A stretch of DNA of 64,000 nucleotides from Alistipes senegalensis JC50 (GCF_025145645.1 NZ_CP102252.1:2418001-2482000), one strand, 5' to 3'. Shown: positions 8,120 to 17,110, counted from the first letter of the stretch. The notes: generated by a model from the sequence alone, not told the origin. Translations and numbers: made by a program.

Positions 8120-8871
8120 TACGTGCCGAACATATCGTCAAAACGTTCGACGGGCGCGTGGTGCTCGACGACATCTCGGTGGAGTTCGAAACCGGGAAGA
8201 CCAACCTCATCATCGGCCGCAGCGGCTCGGGAAAGACCGTGCTGCTCAAAACGCTGGTCGGACTGCACGAACCCGATTCGGGCGACGTGTGGTACGACGA
8301 CATCAATTTCACCCGGCTGGGGTTCCGCGACCGCAAGGCCATCCGCAAGGACATCGGCATGATCTTCCAGGGCGGGGCGCTGCTCGATTCATCGACCGTT
8401 GAGGAGAATGTCCGGCTGCCGCTGGACCTCTTCACGTCGCAGAGCACGAAGGAGAAGATGGAGCGCGTGAATTTCTGCCTTCAGCGCGTGCGCCTCGAAG
8501 ACGCCAACCGGCTCTATCCGGCCGAACTGTCGGGCGGCATGATCAAGCGCGTGGCCATCGCCCGCGCCATCGTGATGAACCCCCGCTACCTCTTCTGCGA
8601 CGAGCCCAACTCGGGCCTCGATCCCCAGACCTCGATCGTCATCGACAACCTGATTCACGAGATCACGCAGGAGTACGGCATTACGACGATCATCAATACG
8701 CACGACATGAACTCGGTGATGGAGATCGGCGAGAAAATTGTATATATCCACGGTGGCCGCAAATGGTGGGAGGGGACCAAGGACGACATACTCCACGCCG
8801 ACAACCGCGAACTCAACGATTTCGTCTTCGCCTCGGCCATGGCCAAGCGTGCCAAGAAGGTCGCGGAATAG
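8116..8871 (+). CDS. mlaF: MlaF-type ABC transporter ATP-binding protein
   Basis: This 251-residue ABC ATPase has a Walker A motif (GRSGSGKT), a Q-loop (IFQGGALLDS), a signature (LSGGMIKRVAIARAI), a Walker B motif (YLFCDEPNSGLD) and a switch histidine (INTHDMNSV). The M in SGGM and the GGALLDSSTV segment are typical of Mla/Ttg2A-type ATPases. It pairs with the overlapping MlaE permease to power lipid transport across the periplasm. No terminator is obvious before the gapA promoter. Confidence 0.93.
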   Translation: MIRAEHIVKTFDGRVVLDDISVEFETGKTNLIIGRSGSGKTVLLKTLVGLHEPDSGDVWYDDINFTRLGFRDRKAIRKDIGMIFQGGALLDSSTVEENVRLPLDLFTSQSTKEKMERVNFCLQRVRLEDANRLYPAELSGGMIKRVAIARAIVMNPRYLFCDEPNSGLDPQTSIVIDNLIHEITQEYGITTIINTHDMNSVMEIGEKIVYIHGGRKWWEGTKDDILHADNRELNDFVFASAMAKRAKKVAE

Positions 8872-8930
8872 GCCGCAGGGAGAATGCGGCGCACAGGTGC
8901 ATACGGTTCGTAAAAAAATTTAATTTTTTA

Positions 8931-8962
8931 TTTGCGTAAATAACGGAAAGTATGTACTTTTG
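8931..8962 (+). promoter_or_regulatory. Promoter of gapA
   Basis: TTTG at 8931-8934 and TACTTTTG at 8955-8962 are 20 bases apart, fitting the Bacteroidetes -33/-7 consensus. An AT-rich leader of about 45 bases precedes the ATG at 9014. Confidence 0.75.
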
Positions 8963-9013
8963 TGCTGTGAAAAAAATAACGCAATTTTTTACTAACAAAT
9001 AATTCAAATCATT

Positions 9014-10030
9014 ATGGCAACTATTAAAATCGGTATCAACGGCTTCGGTCGTATCGGCCGTCTGGTGTTCCGTGCAGCCTGCACGAACGACAACATCGAA
9101 GTGGTGGGCATCAACGACCTGGTTCCCGTGGACTACATGGCTTACATGCTCAAGTACGACACGATGCACGGCCGCTTCAACGGTACGGTAGACTTCAACG
9201 CTGAGAAGAGCCTGCTGATCGTAAACGGCAAGTCGATCCGCGTAACCGCCGAGAAGGACCCCGCAAACCTGAAGTGGAACGAGGTCGGCGCCGAGTACGT
9301 AGTCGAGTCGACGGGTCTGTTCCTCACCAAGGAGAAGGCCGAGGCCCATATCGCAGCCGGTGCCAAATACGTCGTCATGTCGGCTCCCTCGAAGGACGAC
9401 ACCCCGATGTTCGTATGCGGCGTGAACACCGATACCTACAAGGGTCAGACGATCGTTTCGAACGCATCGTGCACCACGAACTGCCTCGCCCCGATCGCCA
9501 AGGTCCTGAACGACAAGTTCGGCATCACCGACGGTCTGATGACCACCGTTCACTCGACCACCGCAACGCAGAAGACCGTCGACGGTCCCTCGATGAAGGA
9601 CTGGCGCGGCGGCCGTGCCGCTTCGGGCAACATCATCCCCTCGTCGACCGGTGCTGCAAAGGCCGTAGGCAAGGTGATTCCCGAGCTGAACGGTAAGCTG
9701 ACCGGTATGTCGATGCGCGTTCCGACCCTCGACGTTTCGGTTGTCGACCTGACCGTGAACCTGGCCAAGCCCGCCAAGTACGACGAGATCTGCGCTGCCA
9801 TGAAGGAGGCTTCGGAAGGCGAACTGAAAGGTATCCTGGGTTACACCGAGGAGGCTGTCGTTTCGTCGGACTTCCTGGGCGACGCCCGTACGTCGATCTT
9901 CGACAAGGCTGCCGGTATCGCACTGACCGACACCTTCGTAAAGGTCGTTTCGTGGTACGACAACGAGTGGGGATACTCGAACAAGGTCCTCATGCTCATC
10001 GAGAAGATGGCCGCTTTCAACAACAAATAG
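9014..10030 (+). CDS. gapA: Glyceraldehyde-3-phosphate dehydrogenase, type I
   Basis: GapA converts glyceraldehyde 3-phosphate, NAD+ and phosphate to 1,3-bisphosphoglycerate in glycolysis. The 338-residue protein opens with the NAD-binding GINGFGRIGR motif. It has the catalytic cysteine in SNASCTTNCLAP and the conserved WYDNEWGYSNKV near the C-terminus. It uses a narrow set of codons (many CTG, AAG, GTA, GTT) compared with neighbours, as expected for a highly expressed gene. A strong promoter lies upstream and a clean terminator downstream; it is monocistronic. Confidence 0.98.
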   Translation: MATIKIGINGFGRIGRLVFRAACTNDNIEVVGINDLVPVDYMAYMLKYDTMHGRFNGTVDFNAEKSLLIVNGKSIRVTAEKDPANLKWNEVGAEYVVESTGLFLTKEKAEAHIAAGAKYVVMSAPSKDDTPMFVCGVNTDTYKGQTIVSNASCTTNCLAPIAKVLNDKFGITDGLMTTVHSTTATQKTVDGPSMKDWRGGRAASGNIIPSSTGAAKAVGKVIPELNGKLTGMSMRVPTLDVSVVDLTVNLAKPAKYDEICAAMKEASEGELKGILGYTEEAVVSSDFLGDARTSIFDKAAGIALTDTFVKVVSWYDNEWGYSNKVLMLIEKMAAFNNK

Positions 10031-10050
10031 TCGAAAAGCCATTCAACGGA

Positions 10051-10083
10051 AAAGGGACCCCGAGGGGTCCCTTTCTTTTTTTC
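10051..10083 (+). terminator. gapA terminator
   Basis: The hairpin AAAGGGACCCC/GGGGTCCCTTT is followed by CTTTTTTT, 20 bases after the gapA stop. Confidence 0.9.
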
Positions 10084-10115
10084 GGGCGGTCGGAGGCCGC
10101 CGCTCCGGGCGGGGA

Positions 10116-10520
10116 TTATTTTCCCGACTCCACGCGCAGCTCTATCGAGGCGCCCGACCATTGGTTGATCGCCCGCTTCTCGGTGCGCAGCAGGCGCCCG
10201 GCGTAGGAGATGCGCAGCTCGATTTCGAAGGGCCGTGTCGTGTCGATGTCGTTGCCCGCAGGCAGCGTGTGGGGAATGAGGTAGAGATAGAGCACGAGAT
10301 GGTCGCACGGCATGGTCTCCAGCACCGCGCGGCGGTCGGCCGGGATGTCGGCCGGGCGTTCGGCGAGATTGGCTCCCACGGCGGCGACGGTCGATTCGGC
10401 CGACGCGAACCCGATGCGCTGCTCCGCAGCGTCGAAACAGCCGCACATCAGCGCCGCGTTATACCGCCACCACCCGTCGTAGCGGCTCGTGACTTCGATG
10501 GTGAATCCTTTTTTGTCCAT
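10116..10520 (-). CDS. Hypothetical protein, 134 residues
   Basis: I do not recognise a family. The protein starts MDKKGFTIEV, has no signal peptide or membrane segment, and is predicted to be mostly beta-strand with conserved-looking aromatic residues (SRYDGWWRYNA). A -7 box for the minus strand (TATCTTTG) lies at 10552-10559, about 32 bases upstream of the start. It lies between gapA and the yceD operon and is transcribed away from both. Codon use matches the core genome. Confidence 0.65.
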   Translation of the reverse strand: MDKKGFTIEVTSRYDGWWRYNAALMCGCFDAAEQRIGFASAESTVAAVGANLAERPADIPADRRAVLETMPCDHLVLYLYLIPHTLPAGNDIDTTRPFEIELRISYAGRLLRTEKRAINQWSGASIELRVESGK

Positions 10521-10637
10521 ATTATAATAAGGTGCGATAGAATATCCTCCGCAAAGATAGGGAAAAGACGCACGGATGCAAAACCATCCTGCGGCGGGCT
10601 CGCCGCAAAGCGTGCGGAAGCGCTAAATCTCGCGGTT

Positions 10638-10671
10638 TTCTTTGCAAATGTCCTATTTTTTCGTAACTTTG
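10638..10671 (+). promoter_or_regulatory. Promoter of the yceD-rpmF-plsX-fabH cluster
   Basis: A TTTG near 10641 and TAACTTTG around 10664-10671 sit about 20 bases apart, with the ATG of the yceD-like gene at 10690. Confidence 0.65.
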
Positions 10672-10689
10672 CGCACTAAATATGTATAA

Positions 10690-11292
10690 ATGGAGGAATC
10701 TCAACGATATGCGATCCCTTATAAAGGGTTGAAGAACGGCTGCCACGAATTTCGTTTCGAGGTGGACGGATCGCTGTTCGAGGAGTACCAGAGCACGGAA
10801 ATCAAGGACGGCCGCTGCGAAGTGACGGTCGCCGCCGACCGCTCGGAAAGCCAGGTGACGCTCGACGTGGCGATCGCGGGCTACGTTGTTGTGGAGTGCG
10901 ACCGCTGTCTGGAAGATTGCCGCGTGCCCATCGATTTCGAGGGGCGGCTCGTGGTGAAATTCTCCGAAGAGGTGCATGAATACGACGGCGAGGTGATGTG
11001 GATGTTGCCGGGCGAGGATCAGGTCGATCTCAAACAATACATCTACGAGAGTATCGTGCTGTCGCTGCCCTACCAGCGGGTGCATCCCGAGGGGATGTGC
11101 AACCCCGACATGCTCGAACGTTTCCGCATTGTCTCGGACCAGGAGTTCGCGTCGATCGAGGCCCGGGCCGGAGGCGGGGCGCACAACGAGGGCGAATGGG
11201 CCAAACTGGCGGCTCTGCGCGAGCGGATGGAGGCCGGGGAGGAGACGCCGGAAAAGGGAGAAGCGGGGGAAAAGCCCCGCGGCACGAAATAA
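10690..11292 (+). CDS. yceD: DUF177/YceD family protein
   Basis: This 200-residue protein is in the DUF177 family (YceD), linked in other bacteria to 23S rRNA accumulation and found directly before rpmF. The diagnostic segment VVVECDRCLEDCRVPI carries the C-x-x-C pair of the family. A later stretch (DLKQYIYESIVLSLP.. and H..G.C) matches the conserved C-terminal block with the second cysteine. The charged tail (EETPEKGEAGEKPRGTK) is poorly conserved. The neighbours rpmF, plsX and fabH form the classic cluster joining ribosome assembly and fatty acid synthesis. Confidence 0.9.
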   Translation: MEESQRYAIPYKGLKNGCHEFRFEVDGSLFEEYQSTEIKDGRCEVTVAADRSESQVTLDVAIAGYVVVECDRCLEDCRVPIDFEGRLVVKFSEEVHEYDGEVMWMLPGEDQVDLKQYIYESIVLSLPYQRVHPEGMCNPDMLERFRIVSDQEFASIEARAGGGAHNEGEWAKLAALRERMEAGEETPEKGEAGEKPRGTK

Positions 11293-11334
11293 CGAAAGCG
11301 AAAAATACGTTAAACTTATAATTCATACTGTAAA

Positions 11335-11520
11335 ATGGCACATCCTAAACACAAAGTTTCGTCAACGCGACGCGATAAGCGCAGAACCAACTACAAGGCT
11401 GTCGTTCCGACGGTGGTCACCTGCTCGAACTGCGGTGCAGCCGTGCTGTACCACCGCGTATGCCCCGAATGCGGCTTCTATCGCGGAAAGCTGGCTATCG
11501 AGAAGAAGGCTGCCGAATAG
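11335..11520 (+). CDS. rpmF: 50S ribosomal protein L32
   Basis: This 61-residue basic protein begins MAHPKHKVSSTRRDKRR, the usual L32 start. It has two CxxC pairs (CSNCG and CPECGFY) that form a zinc ribbon, i.e. the zinc-binding form of L32. It lies 42 bases after yceD and upstream of plsX, the conserved order. Confidence 0.97.
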   Translation: MAHPKHKVSSTRRDKRRTNYKAVVPTVVTCSNCGAAVLYHRVCPECGFYRGKLAIEKKAAE

Positions 11521-11669
11521 GTTCGGCACTCAGAAGAGTGCATCCCGCAGGGTTTGCCTCTTTTTTTATGTAACAATCTCTTCCGTTTCACCCGGATCGG
11601 GCCGGGCGTCGCACGGCCGTTGCCGTATGTGCGGGTGGCGGGAGGAGACAACAACCAAATCGCACGAGT

Positions 11670-12617
11670 ATGATAAAGATTGGTGTAGACGCCATGGGCG
11701 GCGATTACGCTCCCGAAGCGACTGTGAAGGGCGCTATCCTGGCGCTCGGAAAGGTCGGATCGGACAGCCGTATCGTGCTGTTCGGCGACGAGCAGAAAAT
11801 TAACTCCGTGCTCGCTTCGGAAGGGTGCCCGGCCGACAGGTTCGACATCGTCGCCACTACCGAGGTGATCGAGATGGGCGACCATCCGGCCAAGGCGTTC
11901 CAGTCCAAGACCGATTCGAGCATTACGGTGGGCTTCGGCTATCTGGCCAAGGGCGCCATCGACGGATTTGCGAGCGCCGGCTCCACCGGGGCCATGATGG
12001 TCGGCTCGATGTACGCCGTCAAACCCATCGAAGGGGTCATCCGGCCCACGATCTCGTCCGTCGTTCCCACGGTGGCAGGGCGTCCCGCGCTGCTGCTGGA
12101 CGTGGGTCTGAACGTGGACTGCAAACCCGAGGTGCTGGAACAGTACGGACTGATCGGGTCGATATACGCCGAAGCGGTGCTGGGCATCGAAAAACCGCGT
12201 GTCGCGGTGCTCAACATCGGCGAGGAGGAGACCAAGGGCAACGTCCAGACCAAAGCCGCTTACGAATTGCTGAAGGCCGACGGCCGCATCAATTTCGTGG
12301 GCAACGTCGAGGCGTCTTACATCTTCTCGGGAAAGGTCGCCGACGTGATCGTCTGCGACGGATTCGTCGGCAACACGGTGCTGAAAATGGCCGAGGGTCT
12401 CTACCGCATCAACAAGGCGCTGGGGGGCAGCAATGCCTTCTGGGACGCCATGAACTACGAAAACGTGGGCGGCACCCCCGTTCTGGGTGTCAATGCACCT
12501 GTCGTCATCGGCCACGGATGCTCTTCGCCCGAGGCCATCAAAAGCATGATCCTTTCGACCGAGCAGGTCATCCGGGCCGGCCTCACGAAGAAATTGCAGC
12601 GTGCATTTCAAAATTAA
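11670..12617 (+). CDS. plsX: Phosphate acyltransferase PlsX
   Basis: PlsX makes acyl-phosphate from acyl-ACP for the first step of phospholipid synthesis. The 315-residue protein starts IKIGVDAMGGDYAPEATVKG, the family signature. It also contains ASAGSTGAMM and NIGEEETKGN, and a C-terminal GCSSPEAIKS segment close to the usual GRSN region. Its length is typical. It lies 150 bases after rpmF, 30 bases before fabH, and in the same direction. Confidence 0.96.
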   Translation: MIKIGVDAMGGDYAPEATVKGAILALGKVGSDSRIVLFGDEQKINSVLASEGCPADRFDIVATTEVIEMGDHPAKAFQSKTDSSITVGFGYLAKGAIDGFASAGSTGAMMVGSMYAVKPIEGVIRPTISSVVPTVAGRPALLLDVGLNVDCKPEVLEQYGLIGSIYAEAVLGIEKPRVAVLNIGEEETKGNVQTKAAYELLKADGRINFVGNVEASYIFSGKVADVIVCDGFVGNTVLKMAEGLYRINKALGGSNAFWDAMNYENVGGTPVLGVNAPVVIGHGCSSPEAIKSMILSTEQVIRAGLTKKLQRAFQN

Positions 12618-12647
12618 TCCGAATTACGAACAGCAAAAGTTAAGTTA

Positions 12648-13652
12648 ATGGGTAAGATTACAGCAGCGATAACGGGAGTGGGACAGTATCTTCCGGAGTA
12701 TATCCTCACCAATGACGAGTTGAGCCAGATGGTCGATACCAACGACGAGTGGATCATGTCGCACACCGGTATCAAGACGCGCCACATCCTCAAAGGCGAA
12801 GGCGTCGGCAGTTCCTACATGGGAGCGCGCGCCGTCATCAACCTGCTCGACAAGACGGGCGTAGACCCGATGTCGGTCGATGTGGTGATCTGCGCCACCG
12901 TGACCCCCGATATGTTCTTCCCTTCGACGGGCAATCTGATCGCCGATCAGGCCGGCTGCAAGAATGCCTTCGCATTCGACGTGTCGGCCGCGTGCAGCGG
13001 ATTCCTGTTCGCGCTGACGACGGGCGCCAAGTTCATCGAGGCCGGCACGAGCAAGCGGGTCATCGTCGTAGGCGCCGACAAGATGTCGTCGATCGTCGAT
13101 TACACCGACCGTTCGACCTGCCCGCTCTTCGGCGACGCGGCGGCAGCCGTGCTGCTGGAGCCCGACACCGAGGGTTACGGCGTGATCGACTCGATCCTGC
13201 GTTCCGACGGTTCGGGCGAGATGCAGCTCTACATGAAGGCGGGCGGTTCGCGCTATCCGGCTTCGATCGAGACGGTGCAGAACAACTGGCATACCATCAT
13301 GTGGGACGGACACGCCGTGTTCAAGGCCGCCGTGTCGAAGATGTCCGATGTTTCGGTGGAGATGATGGAGCGGCACAACCTCACGGGCGATGATGTCCGT
13401 TATCTGGTGCCCCATCAGGCCAACCTGCGCATCATCGACGCCACGGCGCGCCGCATGGGCATCACGCAGGACAAGTGCATGATCAACATCGACCGCAACG
13501 GCAACACCACGGCAGCTACGATCCCGACGTGTCTCTGCGACTACGAGAAGCAGCTCCGCAAGGGCGACAACCTGATTCTCTCGGCCTTCGGCGGCGGTTA
13601 TACCTGGGGCGCGATCTACGTCAAGTGGGCCTACGACGGCGAGAAGGCATAG
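12648..13652 (+). CDS. fabH: 3-oxoacyl-ACP synthase III
   Basis: FabH condenses acetyl-CoA or a branched primer with malonyl-ACP to start fatty acid synthesis. The 334-residue protein has the catalytic cysteine in FDVSAACSGF, the histidine in VPHQANLRI and the asparagine in NIDRNGNTTAAT. It starts MGKITAAITGVGQYLPE. It is last in the yceD-rpmF-plsX-fabH cluster and is followed by a strong terminator. Confidence 0.97.
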   Translation: MGKITAAITGVGQYLPEYILTNDELSQMVDTNDEWIMSHTGIKTRHILKGEGVGSSYMGARAVINLLDKTGVDPMSVDVVICATVTPDMFFPSTGNLIADQAGCKNAFAFDVSAACSGFLFALTTGAKFIEAGTSKRVIVVGADKMSSIVDYTDRSTCPLFGDAAAAVLLEPDTEGYGVIDSILRSDGSGEMQLYMKAGGSRYPASIETVQNNWHTIMWDGHAVFKAAVSKMSDVSVEMMERHNLTGDDVRYLVPHQANLRIIDATARRMGITQDKCMINIDRNGNTTAATIPTCLCDYEKQLRKGDNLILSAFGGGYTWGAIYVKWAYDGEKA

Positions 13653-13674
13653 CTTCCGGCCGGTAAATAACTGT

Positions 13675-13704
13675 GCGGCGTCCTGCGGGGCGCCGCTTTT
13701 TTTT
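13675..13704 (+). terminator. Terminator of the fabH operon
   Basis: The stem GCGGCGTCC/GGGGCGCCGC around TGC is followed by eight Ts. The GTCCTGCGGGGCGCCGCT stretch recurs at 17522-17539. Confidence 0.9.
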
Positions 13705-13786
13705 GCCGCCCGGCCGGAAAATGGCTATATTTGACGGCCGGGCGGGGCCGTTTCAGTTTCCTTTCGGATTCGTTTCCGATCTTTCC

Positions 13787-13810
13787 CCCGCCTAAGAGGC
13801 GGGTTTTAGG
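13787..13810 (+). repeat. Short palindromic repeat, copy B
   Basis: CCCGCCT-AAG-AGGCGGG is followed by TTTTAGG. The layout is the same as copy A at 2994; copy C lies 66 bases further on. Confidence 0.6.
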
Positions 13811-13852
13811 ATGGTGGCAAGTTAGGAATGCATCTGAGCCGGTTTGCGCCTG

Positions 13853-13876
13853 CCCGCCTGAGAGGCGGATTTTAGG
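13853..13876 (+). repeat. Short palindromic repeat, copy C
   Basis: CCCGCCT-GAG-AGGCGGA is followed by TTTTAGG. Copies B and C form a tandem pair in the 250-base gap before the response-regulator gene. Confidence 0.6.
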
Positions 13877-13903
13877 AAACCAGCCGTGAACTAAAGATAG
13901 ATT

Positions 13904-14581
13904 ATGAAAATACTGATTGTCGAAGACGAACCCTCCCTGCGGGAGATCATGGTCCGGACGCTGGTCCGGGAACAATACGTCGTCGAGCAGGCCGCCGACT
14001 ATGCCGCGGCCCTCGACAAGATCGCCGCATACGACTACGACTGCATCCTGCTGGACATCATGCTGCCCGGCGGCAGCGGACTGCGGCTGCTCGGGGAGCT
14101 GAAACAGCGCCGCAGCCGGGCCGGGGTCATCATCATCTCGGCCCGCGACTCGCTGGACGACAAGATCGAAGGATTGGAACTCGGGGCCGACGACTATCTG
14201 CCCAAGCCGTTCCACCTGGCCGAACTCAGCGCCCGCATCCGCAGCGTCCTGCGGCGCCATCAGCGCGACGGGCACGAGAGCCTCGATGCCGGAAACGTGC
14301 GTCTGTGGCCCGACAGCCGCCGCGTCGAGGTGGCGGGCCGCGAAGTGGAGCTGCTGCGCAAGGAGTACGACATCCTCCACTACTTCATGTCCCGCCCCAA
14401 CCACACGGTCGATAAGACCGCTTTGGCCGAGGGGGTGTGGGGCGACCACATCGACCAGGCCGACAATTTCGATTTCGTCTACGCGCAGATGAAGAACCTG
14501 CGGCGCAAGCTCCACGACGCGGGCGCCGACATCGAGATACGCGCCGTCTACGGCTTCGGCTATAAACTCATACGGCCATGA
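13904..14581 (+). CDS. OmpR-family response regulator
   Basis: This 225-residue protein has a receiver domain (residues 1-115) with acidic residues in VEDEPS, the phosphorylated Asp51 in CILLDIMLPG and the lysine in LPKPF. A winged-helix OmpR/PhoB DNA-binding domain follows (about 130-225; ELLRKEYDILHYF, NLRRKL and VYGFGYKLI). The final ATGA overlaps the histidine kinase gene by four bases, so the two form a coupled pair. Its target genes are not known; the PepSY-like gene downstream is a natural candidate. Confidence 0.95.
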   Translation: MKILIVEDEPSLREIMVRTLVREQYVVEQAADYAAALDKIAAYDYDCILLDIMLPGGSGLRLLGELKQRRSRAGVIIISARDSLDDKIEGLELGADDYLPKPFHLAELSARIRSVLRRHQRDGHESLDAGNVRLWPDSRRVEVAGREVELLRKEYDILHYFMSRPNHTVDKTALAEGVWGDHIDQADNFDFVYAQMKNLRRKLHDAGADIEIRAVYGFGYKLIRP

Positions 14582-15858
14582 AACTCGTCTGTCGCATTCT
14601 GCTGCACCTCGCGTGGGCCCTGTCGCTGTTGCTGGCGGCGTGGGCCGTGCTGTTCTACGTCACGATGATCGACGAGATCAACGACGAGATGGACGACGCC
14701 CTCGAAGCCCGCGCCGAAGTGATTCTGACGCGGGTGCTGGCGGGGCGGGAGCTTCCGGCGCCGGCTTCCGAGGGCAACAACGCCTATTTTCTCAACGAGG
14801 TGTCGGCCGAATACGCCGCCGCACAGCCGCGCGAACGCTATTCCGACGAAGAGATCTTCATTCCCGAGCGGGACGACGAGGAGCCGGCGCGCGTGCTGCG
14901 CAAGGTGTTCCACGACCGCGCCGGGAGGTGGTACGAGCTGACGGTGATGACGCCCACGATCGAGAAGGAGGATCTCCGGGAGGCGATTCTCGGCTGGATC
15001 GTCTCTCTCTACCTCTTCCTGCTGGGGATGATCCTGCTGGTCACGGTCGTCGTGCTCTACCGCACGATGCGGCCCCTCTACGCCCTGCTGCGGTGGCTGG
15101 ACGGCTATACCGTGGGGGCGCAGAACCCGCCGCTGGCCGTCGAAACCTCCGTCACGGAGTTCCGGCGTCTGAACGACGCCGCGCGCCGCTATGCCGAGCG
15201 CGCCGAGGAGACCTTCGAACGGCAGAAGCAGTTCATCGGCAACGCCTCGCACGAGATGCAGACCCCGCTGGCGGTCTGCCGCAACCGGCTCGAAATGCTG
15301 GTCGATGATGCGCCGACGCTCACGGAGGAGCAGTTGGGCGAGATTGCCAAGGTGCAGCGGACGCTGGATTATCTCGTGCGGCTCAACCGCTCGCTGCTGC
15401 TGCTGTCGAAGATCGACAACGGGCAGTTCCCCGAAACCGAGGCGGTCGATATGAATGCGCTGGTGCGCCGCACGGCCGAGGATATGGAGGAGATCTACGC
15501 CTACCGCAACATGCGCTTCACGCTGGCCGACGAAGGGCCGCTGACGGTGCGCATGAACCCCTCGCTGGCCGGGAGCGTGGTGGCGAACCTCGTGAAGAAT
15601 GCGTTCGTCCACGGCGACGCCGGCGGGGAGATCGTCGTCACGGTGGCGTCCCGCAGGCTCACGGTTGCGAACAGCGGCGCGGGCGGTCCGCTCGACGCCG
15701 GGCATATCTTCGACCGCTTCTACCAGGGCGCGAAGAAGGAGGGTTCGACGGGGCTGGGCCTCGCCGTGGTCGATGCCGTGTGCCGCCTCTACGGGCTGAA
15801 GATCGCTTACTCCCATGCGGACGGGCGGCATTGCTTCACGGTGGATTTCCCGGCGTGA
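14578..15858 (+). CDS. Sensor histidine kinase
   Basis: This 426-residue membrane kinase has a first helix at about residues 8-30, a periplasmic region to about 138, and a second helix at about 139-163 (WIVSLYLFLLGMILL). A linker leads to a HisKA domain with the phospho-accepting His225 in NASHEMQTPL, and a HATPase_c domain with the N box LVKNAFVHG and G boxes (FDRFYQGAKK, GLGLAVVDAV). It pairs with the overlapping OmpR-type regulator. The ligand is unknown. Confidence 0.95.
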   Translation: MKLVCRILLHLAWALSLLLAAWAVLFYVTMIDEINDEMDDALEARAEVILTRVLAGRELPAPASEGNNAYFLNEVSAEYAAAQPRERYSDEEIFIPERDDEEPARVLRKVFHDRAGRWYELTVMTPTIEKEDLREAILGWIVSLYLFLLGMILLVTVVVLYRTMRPLYALLRWLDGYTVGAQNPPLAVETSVTEFRRLNDAARRYAERAEETFERQKQFIGNASHEMQTPLAVCRNRLEMLVDDAPTLTEEQLGEIAKVQRTLDYLVRLNRSLLLLSKIDNGQFPETEAVDMNALVRRTAEDMEEIYAYRNMRFTLADEGPLTVRMNPSLAGSVVANLVKNAFVHGDAGGEIVVTVASRRLTVANSGAGGPLDAGHIFDRFYQGAKKEGSTGLGLAVVDAVCRLYGLKIAYSHADGRHCFTVDFPA

Positions 15859-15966
15859 TTTTTCCGTTTTTTTCGCTTTTTCCCGATTTTTTCAGATTCG
15901 TTTCAGTTTCAGGCCGCAACTTTGCAGTAGAAAATCCGATTAAACCTGTAAAAACAAAAAACGATT

Positions 15967-16410
15967 ATGAAAAAGCTCACGATTATCTTCGCTTCTCTGG
16001 CCCTCATGGTCTCCTCTGTCGCCGCTTTCGCCGGCAACGACCGCATCATCACCGTCGCCGAACTCCCGGCCGTTTCGCAGCAGTTCATCAAGACCCACTT
16101 CGCGGGCGTCGAGGTCTCTTACGTCAAGGTCGATGAGGAGATGTTCGACAAGGACTACAAGGTGGTCTTTGTCAACGGTTCGAAGGTCGAGTTCGCCAAG
16201 AACGGACAGTGGACGGATGTCGATTGCAAGTACGGCGAGGTGCCCGCGGCCATCGTTCCGCAGCAGATCCGCGACCGTGTGGCCAAGGATTTCGCAGGCC
16301 GCAAGATCGTCTCGATCGACCGCGACAAGCGCGGCTACGAGGTGGCGCTCGACAACGGCCTCGACCTGAAATTCGACATGAAGTTCCGCCTGATCGAGGT
16401 CGATGACTGA
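15967..16410 (+). CDS. Periplasmic PepSY-like (DUF2874) protein
   Basis: This 147-residue protein has a clear signal peptide (MKKLTIIFASLALMVSSVAAFA). A repeated beta-rich unit follows, with two similar blocks (LPAVSQQFIKTHFAG and VPAAIVPQQIRDRVAKDFAG), each followed by strands. This is the DUF2874/PepSY-like fold common in Bacteroidetes next to two-component systems. It probably acts in the periplasm as a small binding or sensing protein for the adjacent kinase, but no substrate is known. It follows the kinase by 108 bases and ends in a strong terminator. Confidence 0.85.
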   Translation: MKKLTIIFASLALMVSSVAAFAGNDRIITVAELPAVSQQFIKTHFAGVEVSYVKVDEEMFDKDYKVVFVNGSKVEFAKNGQWTDVDCKYGEVPAAIVPQQIRDRVAKDFAGRKIVSIDRDKRGYEVALDNGLDLKFDMKFRLIEVDD

Positions 16411-16433
16411 TCCGCATCCTGCTGAAAACCACC

Positions 16434-16468
16434 GACGGCGCCCGGATTCGTATCCGGGCGCCGTCTTA
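16434..16468 (+). terminator. Terminator of the PepSY-like gene
   Basis: A perfect 13-bp stem (GACGGCGCCCGGA/TCCGGGCGCCGTC) with a six-base loop is followed by TTATT. Confidence 0.85.
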
Positions 16469-16520
16469 TTCATATTTATAATGTCCGCCTATTACCGTAT
16501 AAAATAATATGATGGATATT

Positions 16521-16554
16521 TTTGTACAAATCACAAAAAACTATTGTATATTTG
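16521..16554 (+). promoter_or_regulatory. Ferritin promoter
   Basis: TTTG at 16521-16524 and TATATTTG at 16547-16554 are separated by 22 bases, slightly wide for the Bacteroidetes consensus. The start codon lies 38 bases downstream. Confidence 0.65.
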
Positions 16555-16591
16555 TGTCACGAACAAAACGCAAACTTAAAGCAATACAGTT

Positions 16592-17110
16592 ATGTTAAGC
16601 AAGAAATTACACGAAGCGATGAACGCTCAGATCAATGCCGAGCTTTGGTCGGCCTATCTTTATCTTTCGATGTCGATGGACGCCGAGGCCAAGGGGCTGA
16701 AAGGCGTTGCCAACTGGTTCTACGTGCAGTTCCGGGAGGAGCAGGACCACGCGCGGATCTTTATGAACTACATCCTCTCGCGCGACGCCGAAGTGAAACT
16801 GCTTCCGATCGAGGCTGTGCGCACCGAATGGGCTTCGCCGCTGGAGATGTTCCGCGACACGCTCGAACACGAGAAAAAGGTTACGGCCATGATCGGCAAT
16901 CTGGCCGCCATCGCCGCCGAGGACAAGGATTACGCTTCGTCGAACATGCTCGTCTGGTTCATCGACGAGCAGGTCGAGGAGGAGGCGTCGGCACGCGACA
17001 TGATTACGGCCTGCGAGGCCGTCGAGGGCAACAAGTTCGGGCTCTACATGCTCGACAAGGAGCTGGCCGCCCGCGCCTATACGCAGGCTTCGCCGCTGGC
17101 CAACGCATAG
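16592..17110 (+). CDS. ftnA: Non-haem ferritin
   Basis: This 172-residue ferritin stores iron as a ferric mineral in a 24-subunit cytosolic shell. Ferroxidase ligands are visible in the first two helices (INAELWSAYLY and FREEQDHARIF, with E and ExxH) and in the later helices (EDKDYASSNMLVWFIDEQVEEE). It starts MLSKKLHEAMNAQINAE, typical for the family. It has its own promoter and terminator. Confidence 0.95.
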   Translation: MLSKKLHEAMNAQINAELWSAYLYLSMSMDAEAKGLKGVANWFYVQFREEQDHARIFMNYILSRDAEVKLLPIEAVRTEWASPLEMFRDTLEHEKKVTAMIGNLAAIAAEDKDYASSNMLVWFIDEQVEEEASARDMITACEAVEGNKFGLYMLDKELAARAYTQASPLANA

